Assembly: GCA_945874535.1 (NCBI GenBank)
Contig: CAMCGZ010000009.1
Coordinates: 33,660-97,659, forward strand
DNA from: Bdellovibrio sp. ZAP7
GTDB taxonomy: Bacteria; Bdellovibrionota; UBA1018; CAIMNF01
Length of the DNA: 64,000 bases
Direction of reading: 5' to 3'
Numbering within the stretch: position 1 is the first letter of the stretch; the number at the start of each line of letters is the position of its first letter. The position numbers were made by a program, and so were the translations under genes. Shown one piece after another: positions 1 to 8,268 of this stretch. Below the pieces are notes generated by a model, which was not told the DNA's origin, did no database searches, and saw only the letters and a list, made by a program, of their open reading frames with translations.

Positions 1-213
1 CAAGAGGCCGCCAAGATTGCAGAGACCATCCGGGGTAAGATCCAGATGCACGAATTCAATTATGAGGGTCAGAGGATCCCGGTGACCACCAGTCTCGGGG
101 TCGCAGAACTCAAGACCGAGATGGAAACCGCGACCGATCTGATCAAGGCCTCTGACAAGGCTCTCTATGAGTCGAAGAAGAGCGGTCGGAATCGCGTCAC
201 CGTCGCTGTCTGA
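1..213 (+). CDS. GGDEF-domain protein, C-terminal end (partial)
   Basis: The frame is open from the left edge and stops at 211-213; about 70 residues remain. The visible part reads as the end of a diguanylate cyclase (GGDEF) domain: a helix, then PVTTSLGVAEL, which matches the T-x-S-x-G-V-A strand of that fold, then a helix with KASDKALYESKKSGRNRV, the usual D-x-A-x-Y-x-A-K-x-x-G-x-N-R ending. The GGDEF catalytic loop and any sensor or receiver domain lie outside the window, so whether it makes cyclic di-GMP cannot be judged. It ends 11 bases before mutL. Confidence 0.85.
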   Translation, partial: QEAAKIAETIRGKIQMHEFNYEGQRIPVTTSLGVAELKTEMETATDLIKASDKALYESKKSGRNRVTVAV

Positions 214-224
214 ACGGCCCTGAC

Positions 225-1949
225 ATGGGAAAGATACGGATTCTTCCCTCCCTGATTGCCGAGCGGATTGCCGCAGGTGAAGTGGTAGAGCGACCCGCAA
301 GTGTCGTCAAGGAACTCTGCGAGAATGCGATCGATGCCGGAGCATCCGCAGTGGAGGTGCGCCTGTCCAGAGGCGGCACCGAACTGATCGAGGTCACCGA
401 CAATGGCTCGGGTATGCCTCGCGAGGATCTCGAAGTCTGTATCGGCAGGCATGCCACCAGTAAGATCCGCGAGTTCGAGGATCTCTCGAGATTGAATACC
501 CTCGGATTCCGTGGCGAAGCCTTACCGAGCATCGCTTCGGTTGCCGAACTCACCGTGGTCTCGAGGGCTGCAGGAACTTCAACCACACACGAGATCCGCC
601 TGGCTCAAAGTGCGGCGGAACGTGTGGAAGCGCGGAATGTTCCAAACATCTCATTCCTTGGCTCCGCTCAGGGTACGCGGGTCCGGGTGGTCTCCCTGTT
701 TTCGCAAATTCCCGCCCGGCTCAAGTTCCTGAAGTCGATCGGAGCCGAAACCTCGGCCGTTCGGGAGATCATCGAGCGCCTCGCACTCACCCACCCGGAA
801 GTCGCCTTTACCTTCCGGAATGAAGAGCGAACACTGCTCGAGCTTCCCGCCGAGAACCTCAAGGACCGGACGGTCCGGATGCTGGCGGATGACAACCCTT
901 TTGAAATCGTTGAAACCGAACTTCCGGGAGCCTATTCGATCCAGGTGATCTGGTTGAAGGGCCTGAGTCTTCCTCATACCCGGGGTATGTACCAGATTGT
1001 GAATGGACGGGCCCTCCGTGACCGGACCTTGCAATCGGCGATTCTGAATCCGCTGAAACAGTCGTTTCTTCCCGGTAACTTTCCGGTGTGCGTGGTCCGG
1101 ATCGATCTTCCGCCTGACGAGCTCGACGTCAATGTCCACCCCGGGAAAACCGAGATCCGCTTCCTCGAGTCCCGGAAGATCTATGCGCTTTGTGACGCCG
1201 CTTTCGAGCGTTTGCTCGGTCGCCCGGCGTTCCGTGACGCCGGTCCCGGACCGGATAGCGGATTCATGCCCCCGACCTGGAATGGATCCTGGAGCCAGAG
1301 CACCACGCCTCACCTCTCTCTCGAGCCCGGCGCGCCAACCGCGTTTTTCGACTCCACTCCGATCGGAGAATACCGTGGAGTCTGGTTTGCCACTTATCTC
1401 GCATTCGAAAAAGAAGACAAGATCACCTTGATCGATCAGCATGCCGCTCATGAGCGCGTCCGTTACGAACAGATCAAAAAGGGAGTCCTCGGAAAACAAG
1501 GTTGTGAGACCCAGCAACTCCTGGTCCCCGAGGTGGTGAAATTCCCCTCGGATCGCCTGATCAGACTGAGAGCCAAGCTCGACTGGATCAAACCGCTCGG
1601 ATTTGAGGCGGAAGTCTTCGGCGAGGAATCCGTTGTTTTCCGGGCCATCCCTGTGATCTGGGGGGCCGGCACCTGGTCTGAACGACTCCGGAACCTGTTG
1701 GAGCGATTGGAAAACGAAGACGCCGGACCGGAGCACCCGACCTGGGACGAGGTGCTGTTCGAGAAGATCGCCATGGAAGCGTGCCGATCCTCCTTCAAGG
1801 CAGGAGACTCCATTCACGAATGGTCGGTACGGGATCTGGTCCGTAAGCTTTACTCTTGTGACCATCCTGGGAATTGCCCCCACGGGCGCCCCACCTCGAT
1901 CACCCTTTCCCGGAACAAGGTGGAAGAATGGTTCAGTCGATTGTCCTGA
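225..1949 (+). CDS. mutL: DNA mismatch repair protein MutL
   Basis: MutL couples mismatch recognition by MutS to strand removal. The N-terminal GHKL ATPase is clear: GEVVERPASVVKEL and ENAIDAGA near residues 18-40, DNGSGM near 65, and GFRGEALPSIASV near 95. The C-terminal half carries DQHAAHERVRYE near residue 403, which fits the DQHA-x2-E-x4-E metal site of endonuclease-type MutL proteins, then ACRSSFKAG and CPHGRP, the other conserved metal-site motifs. At 574 residues it is of usual length. The nicking motif implies a MutH-independent system, unlike that of E. coli. I see no clear ribosome site before the ATG. The stop overlaps the start of miaA, so the two are probably cotranscribed. Confidence 0.96.
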   Translation: MGKIRILPSLIAERIAAGEVVERPASVVKELCENAIDAGASAVEVRLSRGGTELIEVTDNGSGMPREDLEVCIGRHATSKIREFEDLSRLNTLGFRGEALPSIASVAELTVVSRAAGTSTTHEIRLAQSAAERVEARNVPNISFLGSAQGTRVRVVSLFSQIPARLKFLKSIGAETSAVREIIERLALTHPEVAFTFRNEERTLLELPAENLKDRTVRMLADDNPFEIVETELPGAYSIQVIWLKGLSLPHTRGMYQIVNGRALRDRTLQSAILNPLKQSFLPGNFPVCVVRIDLPPDELDVNVHPGKTEIRFLESRKIYALCDAAFERLLGRPAFRDAGPGPDSGFMPPTWNGSWSQSTTPHLSLEPGAPTAFFDSTPIGEYRGVWFATYLAFEKEDKITLIDQHAAHERVRYEQIKKGVLGKQGCETQQLLVPEVVKFPSDRLIRLRAKLDWIKPLGFEAEVFGEESVVFRAIPVIWGAGTWSERLRNLLERLENEDAGPEHPTWDEVLFEKIAMEACRSSFKAGDSIHEWSVRDLVRKLYSCDHPGNCPHGRPTSITLSRNKVEEWFSRLS

Positions 1950-2845
1950 GCGGGCCGACAGCATCAGGCAAATCCTCGCTGGCCTTGGAAGTCGCTTCGA
2001 GTCTCGGACTCGAAATCATCAATGCGGACAGCGTTTGCTTTTACCGTGGATTCGACATCGGTTCGGCAAAACCCTCATTCGAGGAACGCTCCCGGGTCCC
2101 CCACCATTTGATCGATATCGCGGACCCGCTCGACACCTATCATGCCGGAAAGTTCCTGAAAGACTGCCGCGAACGTCTCGCAGAGATCCATTCACGGGGA
2201 AAGCGAGCCCTCATTGTCGGAGGAAGCGGATTCTACTTGAAGGCGCTTCGGAAAGGACTCTGGGATGCCCCCGAGGGTTCGCCAGACTTCCGGAACACTC
2301 TGGCGGGTCGCTCTACGGAGGATCTGTACGCGGAGCTGATCGGCATCGATCCGGACCATGCAGCCAAGATCGGGCCAGCGGACCGGTACCGGATGGTCCG
2401 CGCGCTCGAAATCTTCCGGCTCTCCGGGCGAAAGCCCTCGGAGCTCGAGTCTGGAATGGACGAAAAGACCGATCCCTCCTTCCAACTCTGGATCATCGAT
2501 CGCGAAACACCCGAGCTCATGGAGCGAATCCGCCTCCGTGTGGACCACATGCTCGAACAGGGCTGGGTGGAAGAGACCCGCCACCTGATGGAAAGTCATC
2601 CCGAGTCGAGGACCCTTCGGGCGGTCGGTTACGCACAGATGGTTCGGCACCTCCGTGGAGAACTCCCCCCGGGTCGGAAGATCCCTCCCGGAATCCCAGG
2701 ACTGCGTGAAGAAATCATTCTTTCTCACCGGCAACTTGTTAAAACACAGCGGACCTGGTTCAAACAGCTGGCGCCCGACCAAACCTTCACCCTGGACACC
2801 GACCTGGCCAACCTAAAAGAAAAACTGATCCAGTTCTATCAGTAA
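1928..2845 (+). CDS. miaA: tRNA dimethylallyltransferase MiaA
   Basis: MiaA transfers a dimethylallyl group to A37 of tRNAs reading UNN codons, the first step of ms2i6A synthesis. The protein (305 residues) starts MVQSIVLSGPTASGKSS, a P-loop at residues 8-16, followed by NADSVCFYRGFDIGSAKP and VPHHLIDI, both family signatures, and later VGYAQM and QLVKTQRTWFK near the C-terminus. I chose the ATG at 1928 because AAGGTGG lies just upstream and the P-loop then sits at the usual distance; longer in-frame starts add unrelated sequence. It overlaps mutL by 22 bases, a common gene pair in bacteria. One small oddity: the loop after NADS reads VCFYRG where most MiaA proteins have a Gln before the VYRG/IYRG. 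Confidence 0.96.
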   Translation: MVQSIVLSGPTASGKSSLALEVASSLGLEIINADSVCFYRGFDIGSAKPSFEERSRVPHHLIDIADPLDTYHAGKFLKDCRERLAEIHSRGKRALIVGGSGFYLKALRKGLWDAPEGSPDFRNTLAGRSTEDLYAELIGIDPDHAAKIGPADRYRMVRALEIFRLSGRKPSELESGMDEKTDPSFQLWIIDRETPELMERIRLRVDHMLEQGWVEETRHLMESHPESRTLRAVGYAQMVRHLRGELPPGRKIPPGIPGLREEIILSHRQLVKTQRTWFKQLAPDQTFTLDTDLANLKEKLIQFYQ

Positions 2846-2905
2846 GGATTAGCTGATATTTTAGGATGCATCGGGTAATCATGAGGCTCAAGAGGAGCGC
2901 GGATT

Positions 2906-3844
2906 ATGGCACGTGGCAACAAACTCTGGTTAAATGGGACCATCCGAAATGTAGAAGAGGCGAAGATCAGCCTTTTTTCACACGCCCTGCATTACGGCAC
3001 GGGCGCCTTCGAAGGCATTCGCGCTTACAAGCAAGAGTCCGGCGGCGGAGCGGTGTTCCGCTTGAAGGAACACATGGAGCGCCTTCAGGACTCGGTCAAG
3101 ATCATGGGCTTTGAATTGCCGTTCTCGGTCGATGACATGAGCCGCGGAGCGATCGAAGCGTGCAAGGCCAACGGCTTTGAGGAATGCTACATCCGTCCCC
3201 TCGCCTTCATCGGTGACGGCCCGCTCGGCGTCTATCCCGGCGCGTCTCCCAAAGTCGAGCTTGCGATTCTCGTGTGGGAATGGGGCAGCTACCTCGGTGA
3301 CAAGGGCGTCAATGAGGGAGCCCGGCTGAAGGTTTCGACATTTGTCCGTCCTCACGTCAATTCGGCCATGACCAAAGGTAAAATCACCGGAGCCTATGTC
3401 GTCGGAGTGGTCTCGAAGAGCGAAGCCATCCGCCAGGGCTACGATGAAGCACTCATGCTCGACACCGAAGGCTACATGACCGAGGGCACGGGAGAGAATC
3501 TTTTCATCATCAAAGACGGAGTGATCAAGACCACCCAACTCACCTCCATTCTGAACGGCGTGACCCGCAACACCGTGATCGAGATGATCCGCAAACGTGG
3601 ATTGCCCCTGATCGAGACCCGCTTCACCCGCGACGAGCTCTATTGCGCTGACGAAGTGTTCCTGACCGGGACTGCTGCTGAAATCACTCCCGTTTCTTCC
3701 GTCGATGATCGCAAGATCGGACGGGGTGCCTCCGCTGGAAAACCGGGTCCTGTCACCCAAGGTATCCAGAAGGACTACGCCCGTTTGGTTCGCGGTGGAT
3801 TGCGCGGTGAATTCCCAGAGGCCTGGCTCACCCAGGTGAAATGA
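2906..3844 (+). CDS. ilvE: Branched-chain-amino-acid aminotransferase
   Basis: A PLP fold-type IV transaminase that interconverts Val, Leu and Ile with their 2-oxo acids using glutamate/2-oxoglutarate. Visible marks are HALHYGTGAFEGIRAY near residues 26-41, the lysine region TKGKITGAYVVGV with K159 as likely PLP lysine (the same number as in E. coli IlvE), and TGTGENLF / GVTRNTVIEM in the second half. The 312 residues match the family. GAGGAG eight bases before the ATG fixes the start. A 60-base AT-rich gap separates it from miaA, so it may have its own promoter. The downstream pseudouridine synthase starts inside its stop codon (ATGA). Confidence 0.95.
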   Translation: MARGNKLWLNGTIRNVEEAKISLFSHALHYGTGAFEGIRAYKQESGGGAVFRLKEHMERLQDSVKIMGFELPFSVDDMSRGAIEACKANGFEECYIRPLAFIGDGPLGVYPGASPKVELAILVWEWGSYLGDKGVNEGARLKVSTFVRPHVNSAMTKGKITGAYVVGVVSKSEAIRQGYDEALMLDTEGYMTEGTGENLFIIKDGVIKTTQLTSILNGVTRNTVIEMIRKRGLPLIETRFTRDELYCADEVFLTGTAAEITPVSSVDDRKIGRGASAGKPGPVTQGIQKDYARLVRGGLRGEFPEAWLTQVK

Positions 3845-4530
3845 ACCCTCCTTTCCGGACCCTGTTCGAAGATCAGCACCTGATCGTGCTCTCGAAGGAG
3901 CCGGGGCTTCTCTCTCAGGGAGATGCGAGTGGCGAGGCTTCTTTGGTGGATCTCTTGCGGACCCACTTCGGACGCCACTACGTGGGCTTGATCCACCGAC
4001 TGGACCGGAACACGAGCGGCCTCATGGTTGTGGCGAAGCGCTCAAAAAGCGCCGACCGCTTGAGTGATCAGCTCCGGACCGGGGATCTGGTGCGTCAATA
4101 CCATGCCGTTCTTTGGGGAACTTTCAAAGATACCCGTGAAACACTGTGGGAACATTTCCTGCTGAAAGACGAACGGACCAACGAGGTACGGGTCGTACGG
4201 GCCGGCACCGCCGGTGCCAAAAATGCGTCACTGAAGGTCCAGCCTCTCAAAAACTTTCCACACCCGGTTTCGGGAGACCCGCTCACGCTGGCCCGTTTTT
4301 CTCTGGAGACAGGGAGATCGCATCAGATTCGCGTGCAATCAGCGGCTTCCGGTCATCCGCTCATCGGCGACACCAAATACGGAACCCTGGACAGCAAGAC
4401 CTTGTTCCCGAGGCCTGCGCTTCATTCCGCCACTCTGGAATTCAACCATCCGATGACGAAAGAAAAGATGAGCTTTGTGGAACGGCATAGTTCTGACATG
4501 CTTGAATTTTTTTCAACAACGCTTGAATAA
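3841..4530 (+). CDS. RluA-family RNA pseudouridine synthase
   Basis: A 229-residue pseudouridine synthase of the RluA/RsuA superfamily. The catalytic motif HRLDRNTSGLMV (catalytic Asp in RLD) lies near residues 51-62, and ETGRSHQIRVQ, GHPLIGDTKYG and LHSATLEF follow in the normal order. There is no N-terminal S4 domain, so it resembles the short RluA/RluC-like catalytic units (RluA, TruC, YqcB) rather than RluD. Whether the substrate is tRNA or rRNA cannot be told from sequence alone. It starts with an ATGA overlap on ilvE and is probably translationally coupled to it. Confidence 0.9.
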   Translation: MNPPFRTLFEDQHLIVLSKEPGLLSQGDASGEASLVDLLRTHFGRHYVGLIHRLDRNTSGLMVVAKRSKSADRLSDQLRTGDLVRQYHAVLWGTFKDTRETLWEHFLLKDERTNEVRVVRAGTAGAKNASLKVQPLKNFPHPVSGDPLTLARFSLETGRSHQIRVQSAASGHPLIGDTKYGTLDSKTLFPRPALHSATLEFNHPMTKEKMSFVERHSSDMLEFFSTTLE

Positions 4531-4552
4531 AAAACAAACCGCCCTTTACACT
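4523..4552 (+). promoter_or_regulatory. Candidate sigma70 promoter of the 4560 gene, start-proximal
   Basis: TTGAAT (4523-4528), 18 bases, TACACT (4547-4552). Only 7 bases separate the -10 from the ATG at 4560, so transcription would begin at or next to the start codon. It overlaps the end of the pseudouridine synthase gene. Confidence 0.45.
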
Positions 4553-4559
4553 GAAAAGG

Positions 4560-5948
4560 ATGAAAAAATCCTTCTTCAGCTTTGCCCTCTTGCTGGCCGC
4601 TTCCGGCGCCGAAGCCGCATCCCGCTCTGACTTTCCGGTATCGAGCTCCGAGATGATCTCGAATCCATCGCGAGGCGGCTCGTTCTCCGGAGATGTGGGC
4701 CTCGACAGCTCGAGCTTCCTCTACACCAGCGACTCCCGCGGAACTCAGGCCACGACCTTCAAGGCCTCCATCAAAGGCAAATCAGATAGCCACTACTTCC
4801 ATCAAGAAGGAGAACTCACACTCTATTCTTTCGTCACGCAGAAGCCACAAGTGGGCTTTGAGGCGCCCGAACTGTATGCTTCTACCCATCGGGGATTGCT
4901 TGGAAACTTCACCCTCAGTTTCGGAAGGAAACTTCAAAACTGGTCCCAATTGGATGGAACCTGGAGGATGATGAGTCTGTGGTCTCCCCGCTGGACCTGG
5001 GACGAGCTCCATCCGCAGGTGGTGGGCATGACCGGAGTCTTCCTCAACTTCGAAACACCTCGTTTCAAATTCGTCCTCTACGGTTCACCGATCGCGATTC
5101 CGGAACGCGGAACCCCCATCGCAGAAGAAAACGGAAACATCGTTTCGCCGAATCCGTTTTGGAAACCACTCCCCTCCACTTTGAATGTACTCGGTGCCGA
5201 TACTCCTATTCGCTACAGCTTGATGATGCCCTCCATCACCCAGATCCTGCTCCGGCCCAACTTCGCCATGAAGGCCCGATATGAATTCGAGCGGGGATTC
5301 TTCGTCTCGGCCAATACCGGTGTCCTCCCCGTCCACATGGTCCAGATGGCGGCCGAACCCTACGTTTCGACTTCCGGCTCCTCGGGGATTCTTGAAGTGA
5401 ACATCCGGCCCCAGCTCCCGATGCGGAACATCAACACTCTTGAAGCCGGGTACCAGGACCCCAAAGGACAGTACCAAGCCTGGATCTCGGGCAGTTACGA
5501 GCAACCGTTCCGGTTTGAAAACCAGGCTAACTGGCTGAACCCCATCATCACTCCGAGCACCGTCCTCTCGGCAGGGATGAAGGCCATGATCCGCTCCGAT
5601 CTCACTGTCGAGGGTTCCGTTCTCGCTGTGAATGAGGAACCCTTTGTCCGGAACAGCAAGCTCCCGAACGTGAATGTGGATCTCCCCTCCCGATTCCCCT
5701 TGAAGCGCGGAGTTCAAGTGGCCGGCAACTGGCGGGTCTCCGACCGGACCGGTACGGATGCCGCCTGGATTCACGATCTCATGAACGGAAATCACTTCGC
5801 ATCGGTCAATCTTCAACACACGATTCCCGGTCCGCGTCTCACCTTGGGAGTGGGAATGGACTTGATTCTCGCACAGAACAACCAGGGTTGGATCGGACAT
5901 TACTACGGCGACGACCGCATCAGAGGGTGGCTGAAATATGCATTCTAA
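4560..5948 (+). CDS. Putative outer-membrane beta-barrel protein
   Basis: I do not recognise the family. The 462-residue product begins with a clean signal peptide (MKKSFFSFALLLAASGAEA, cleavage near residue 19) and continues with alternating polar/aromatic strands, few Cys, and a final residue Phe preceded by GWLKYA, the typical C-terminal signature recognised by the BAM machinery. These traits support an outer-membrane barrel. AAAAGG abuts the ATG, too close for a working Shine-Dalgarno. The large lipoprotein gene downstream overlaps it by 11 bases, suggesting that the two exported proteins are made together and may interact. Confidence 0.65.
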   Translation: MKKSFFSFALLLAASGAEAASRSDFPVSSSEMISNPSRGGSFSGDVGLDSSSFLYTSDSRGTQATTFKASIKGKSDSHYFHQEGELTLYSFVTQKPQVGFEAPELYASTHRGLLGNFTLSFGRKLQNWSQLDGTWRMMSLWSPRWTWDELHPQVVGMTGVFLNFETPRFKFVLYGSPIAIPERGTPIAEENGNIVSPNPFWKPLPSTLNVLGADTPIRYSLMMPSITQILLRPNFAMKARYEFERGFFVSANTGVLPVHMVQMAAEPYVSTSGSSGILEVNIRPQLPMRNINTLEAGYQDPKGQYQAWISGSYEQPFRFENQANWLNPIITPSTVLSAGMKAMIRSDLTVEGSVLAVNEEPFVRNSKLPNVNVDLPSRFPLKRGVQVAGNWRVSDRTGTDAAWIHDLMNGNHFASVNLQHTIPGPRLTLGVGMDLILAQNNQGWIGHYYGDDRIRGWLKYAF

Positions 5949-8268
5949 AAAACACTGCACTGTCTTTTATCGGTTTTTCACTGCCTCCCTGCTTCTGATC
6001 ACCTCCACAACCGGTTGCGGAATGCTCGGACAAAAAGCCATTCCTGCGCTCCCGGGCGGAGGCGCCGGAGGTGCGGCCGGAGGTTGCTTGAATGACTCGG
6101 TGGATTTGGTGGGTAGATATCTCCGCGGTGAGATCTCCGAGTCAAAATGGAAGACGAGCTTCGATTGCGTGAACCAATCTCTGGGATTTTTCACAGACTT
6201 TGTACGTGGAAGTGATGCCAAGTCCTACTCCCAAGGCGATATGTACAATCTGATCACCACTTTTCTAATCACCAACCGGGAAGTCCGCCCGGAACTCATG
6301 GGAAGTGCCTTCAGCCTGAAGGCGGGGCTTTTCGGCGGGACCGACATGGAGTTCACCAAGGACGAAATCGAAGTGCTGAAGCGGAGCCTGACCGCACTCC
6401 AGGAGATCACAGGAGAGCTGATCCCTCACTTGAAAGTGAGACAGTCGTCCTCACCTTCGACTGAAGAGCTTCTTGCCATGGCCCGGGCCTTCGAGCAGGC
6501 TGGCAACCGCTTGGCCGACTTCATCAACAGTCTTCCGGTCGGATCACTCTCCTCACGTGCCATTGACTCATTGCTCGAGGAGCTGACCCATACCCTGGAT
6601 CTGCCCGGATACGAGGGCTTGGGAAATAAGATGTTCCTCGCCAAATGGCTCATGTTCAATTCCCGTCGGGACGCAATCGAGAACCGGGACTGGGCTGAAC
6701 TCTTCAGTTCGGCGATGGGCCTCGGAGGGATGGCACTCGCCGTGAAGACCGCCCTCGGAGACGATCCCGAGGCTCCCCGCGCCAAAATGATGAACCGGAT
6801 CCTCGAGGACTCGCAGTTCCGCAGTCTGATCTGGAACCTCGCCCAAATGGCGCGTCCTTATATCGAGCGTTCTTTGGCGCGCCACCAAGGACTCGCTCCG
6901 CTGCCGCTCTATGACCACATCATCGATGAGTTGCCCGAGTCACTGATCGGTTCCATCCCGAGACGGGTCATCAAATCGTCCATTCGCCCCCTGATCCGGC
7001 GACTCATGCAATCGAGCACCCAGGCCGGAGTCGATGCGGGAGTGATCGATACCCTTTACGGGATCACAGGTGAGATCGTCGAAGACCTGAACTCCCTCGA
7101 CCGGATGTACGAGAAGCAAGGGCTCGACCGTGAAACCTTGAGTCGCAGTCAGCTGACTCAAGCCCTGACCTCCTATGAGAACTCGGTCACTTCGAATCCC
7201 GAGAAAACCCGGATCCGGAACATCCGGACCAAGCTCCTCACCTATGCTCCGCTCTTCCGGAAACGTCCGGGACCCAAAGGTGATTTGTATGCGATCAAAT
7301 TCGGTCCGGGTGTGGGCTACTCCCACTTCCAGAACAGGATTGTGCTGATGCTCGACCGGGTCGGCCAACACCTCCAGAAAGTCTACGGGACCGGAGGGAC
7401 TCACTTTGTGGACACTGACTTGAACGCGGTCTTCAAGGATTTCGGTGAAATCCTTCTGGCATCGCGCCTCTTTGACACCAGCATTCCCAACTTCGCTCAG
7501 AAGCGGTTGCAGGACATGGACCTGTTCACTCCTGCCAGTGACGGGAACGGCCAAGGCTCCCTGGTGGAATTCGTGAATTACGCGATGATCCTGATCTCTT
7601 CATCCCACCTTACCGCGCAGATGCGAGACGAAATCACTCCCGCCTGCGATTCCGGGCTCGGAGAAGATCACATGGGCTGGACCAAGGTTCCTGCAAACTG
7701 CTTCCGGAACCAATTCCATGCCAGGATGGACTACTGGCTCGCCCAGGATTTCCCGAGGCTTGCCGCTTACTGGAACACCTTGAGTGCCGATCAGAAGAGG
7801 AAGGCTGCCACCTTTCTGGAGCATGGCAGCCGGAGAAACGGGTACACCGATGAGGACTTCACCAAGTTCGACTTCGGAGCCGTCTCGGTCATCCTCTATT
7901 ATGTCGAAACCATGTTCGGACGCTTCGATGCCGACACGACCGAGCATCTCGCCCGGAACGAGATCGACCAAGCCTACCCGGTGTTCAAGAACCTGATCAA
8001 AAAGACGGCGAAAGCGAAGGGTCTGAACACAGGAAGTGACTTCCTCTTGAAGGGTATCTTCACTTACATCGTGAAATACCAGGAGATGCCGGCGACACCG
8101 CTCAATGCCTCCACACTGGCTAAACTCGCCGGATGGATGGCAACCTACGCACTGCCGTTCACGTCATACGATACCGACCGGTACGGGATCTTCAGTGTGG
8201 TTTGCAATATCGCGGCGCCTGAGAATCCCGCACAAGCTCCCGCCAATTCCGTAGTCTGCGCTCCATGA
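5938..8268 (+). CDS. Large lipoprotein of unknown function
   Basis: A 776-residue exported protein. The N-terminus has basic residues, a hydrophobic stretch and TSTTGC, a plausible lipobox with Cys near residue 27, then a Gly/Ala-rich linker (LPGGGAGGAAGG) before the folded part. The remainder is mostly helical with repeated Arg/Leu-rich stretches; no catalytic motif is recognisable. GAGGGTGG before the ATG supports the start. It overlaps the upstream barrel gene by 11 bases and mnmC begins in its stop codon (ATGA), so it lies in the middle of a three-gene unit. A periplasmic or outer-membrane-anchored partner of the barrel is an inference only. Confidence 0.7.
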   Translation: MHSKKHCTVFYRFFTASLLLITSTTGCGMLGQKAIPALPGGGAGGAAGGCLNDSVDLVGRYLRGEISESKWKTSFDCVNQSLGFFTDFVRGSDAKSYSQGDMYNLITTFLITNREVRPELMGSAFSLKAGLFGGTDMEFTKDEIEVLKRSLTALQEITGELIPHLKVRQSSSPSTEELLAMARAFEQAGNRLADFINSLPVGSLSSRAIDSLLEELTHTLDLPGYEGLGNKMFLAKWLMFNSRRDAIENRDWAELFSSAMGLGGMALAVKTALGDDPEAPRAKMMNRILEDSQFRSLIWNLAQMARPYIERSLARHQGLAPLPLYDHIIDELPESLIGSIPRRVIKSSIRPLIRRLMQSSTQAGVDAGVIDTLYGITGEIVEDLNSLDRMYEKQGLDRETLSRSQLTQALTSYENSVTSNPEKTRIRNIRTKLLTYAPLFRKRPGPKGDLYAIKFGPGVGYSHFQNRIVLMLDRVGQHLQKVYGTGGTHFVDTDLNAVFKDFGEILLASRLFDTSIPNFAQKRLQDMDLFTPASDGNGQGSLVEFVNYAMILISSSHLTAQMRDEITPACDSGLGEDHMGWTKVPANCFRNQFHARMDYWLAQDFPRLAAYWNTLSADQKRKAATFLEHGSRRNGYTDEDFTKFDFGAVSVILYYVETMFGRFDADTTEHLARNEIDQAYPVFKNLIKKTAKAKGLNTGSDFLLKGIFTYIVKYQEMPATPLNASTLAKLAGWMATYALPFTSYDTDRYGIFSVVCNIAAPENPAQAPANSVVCAP

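Noticed and set aside
651..1964. A 437-codon open frame antisense to mutL
   Set aside because: No start signal, no motif; mutL is complete on the other strand.
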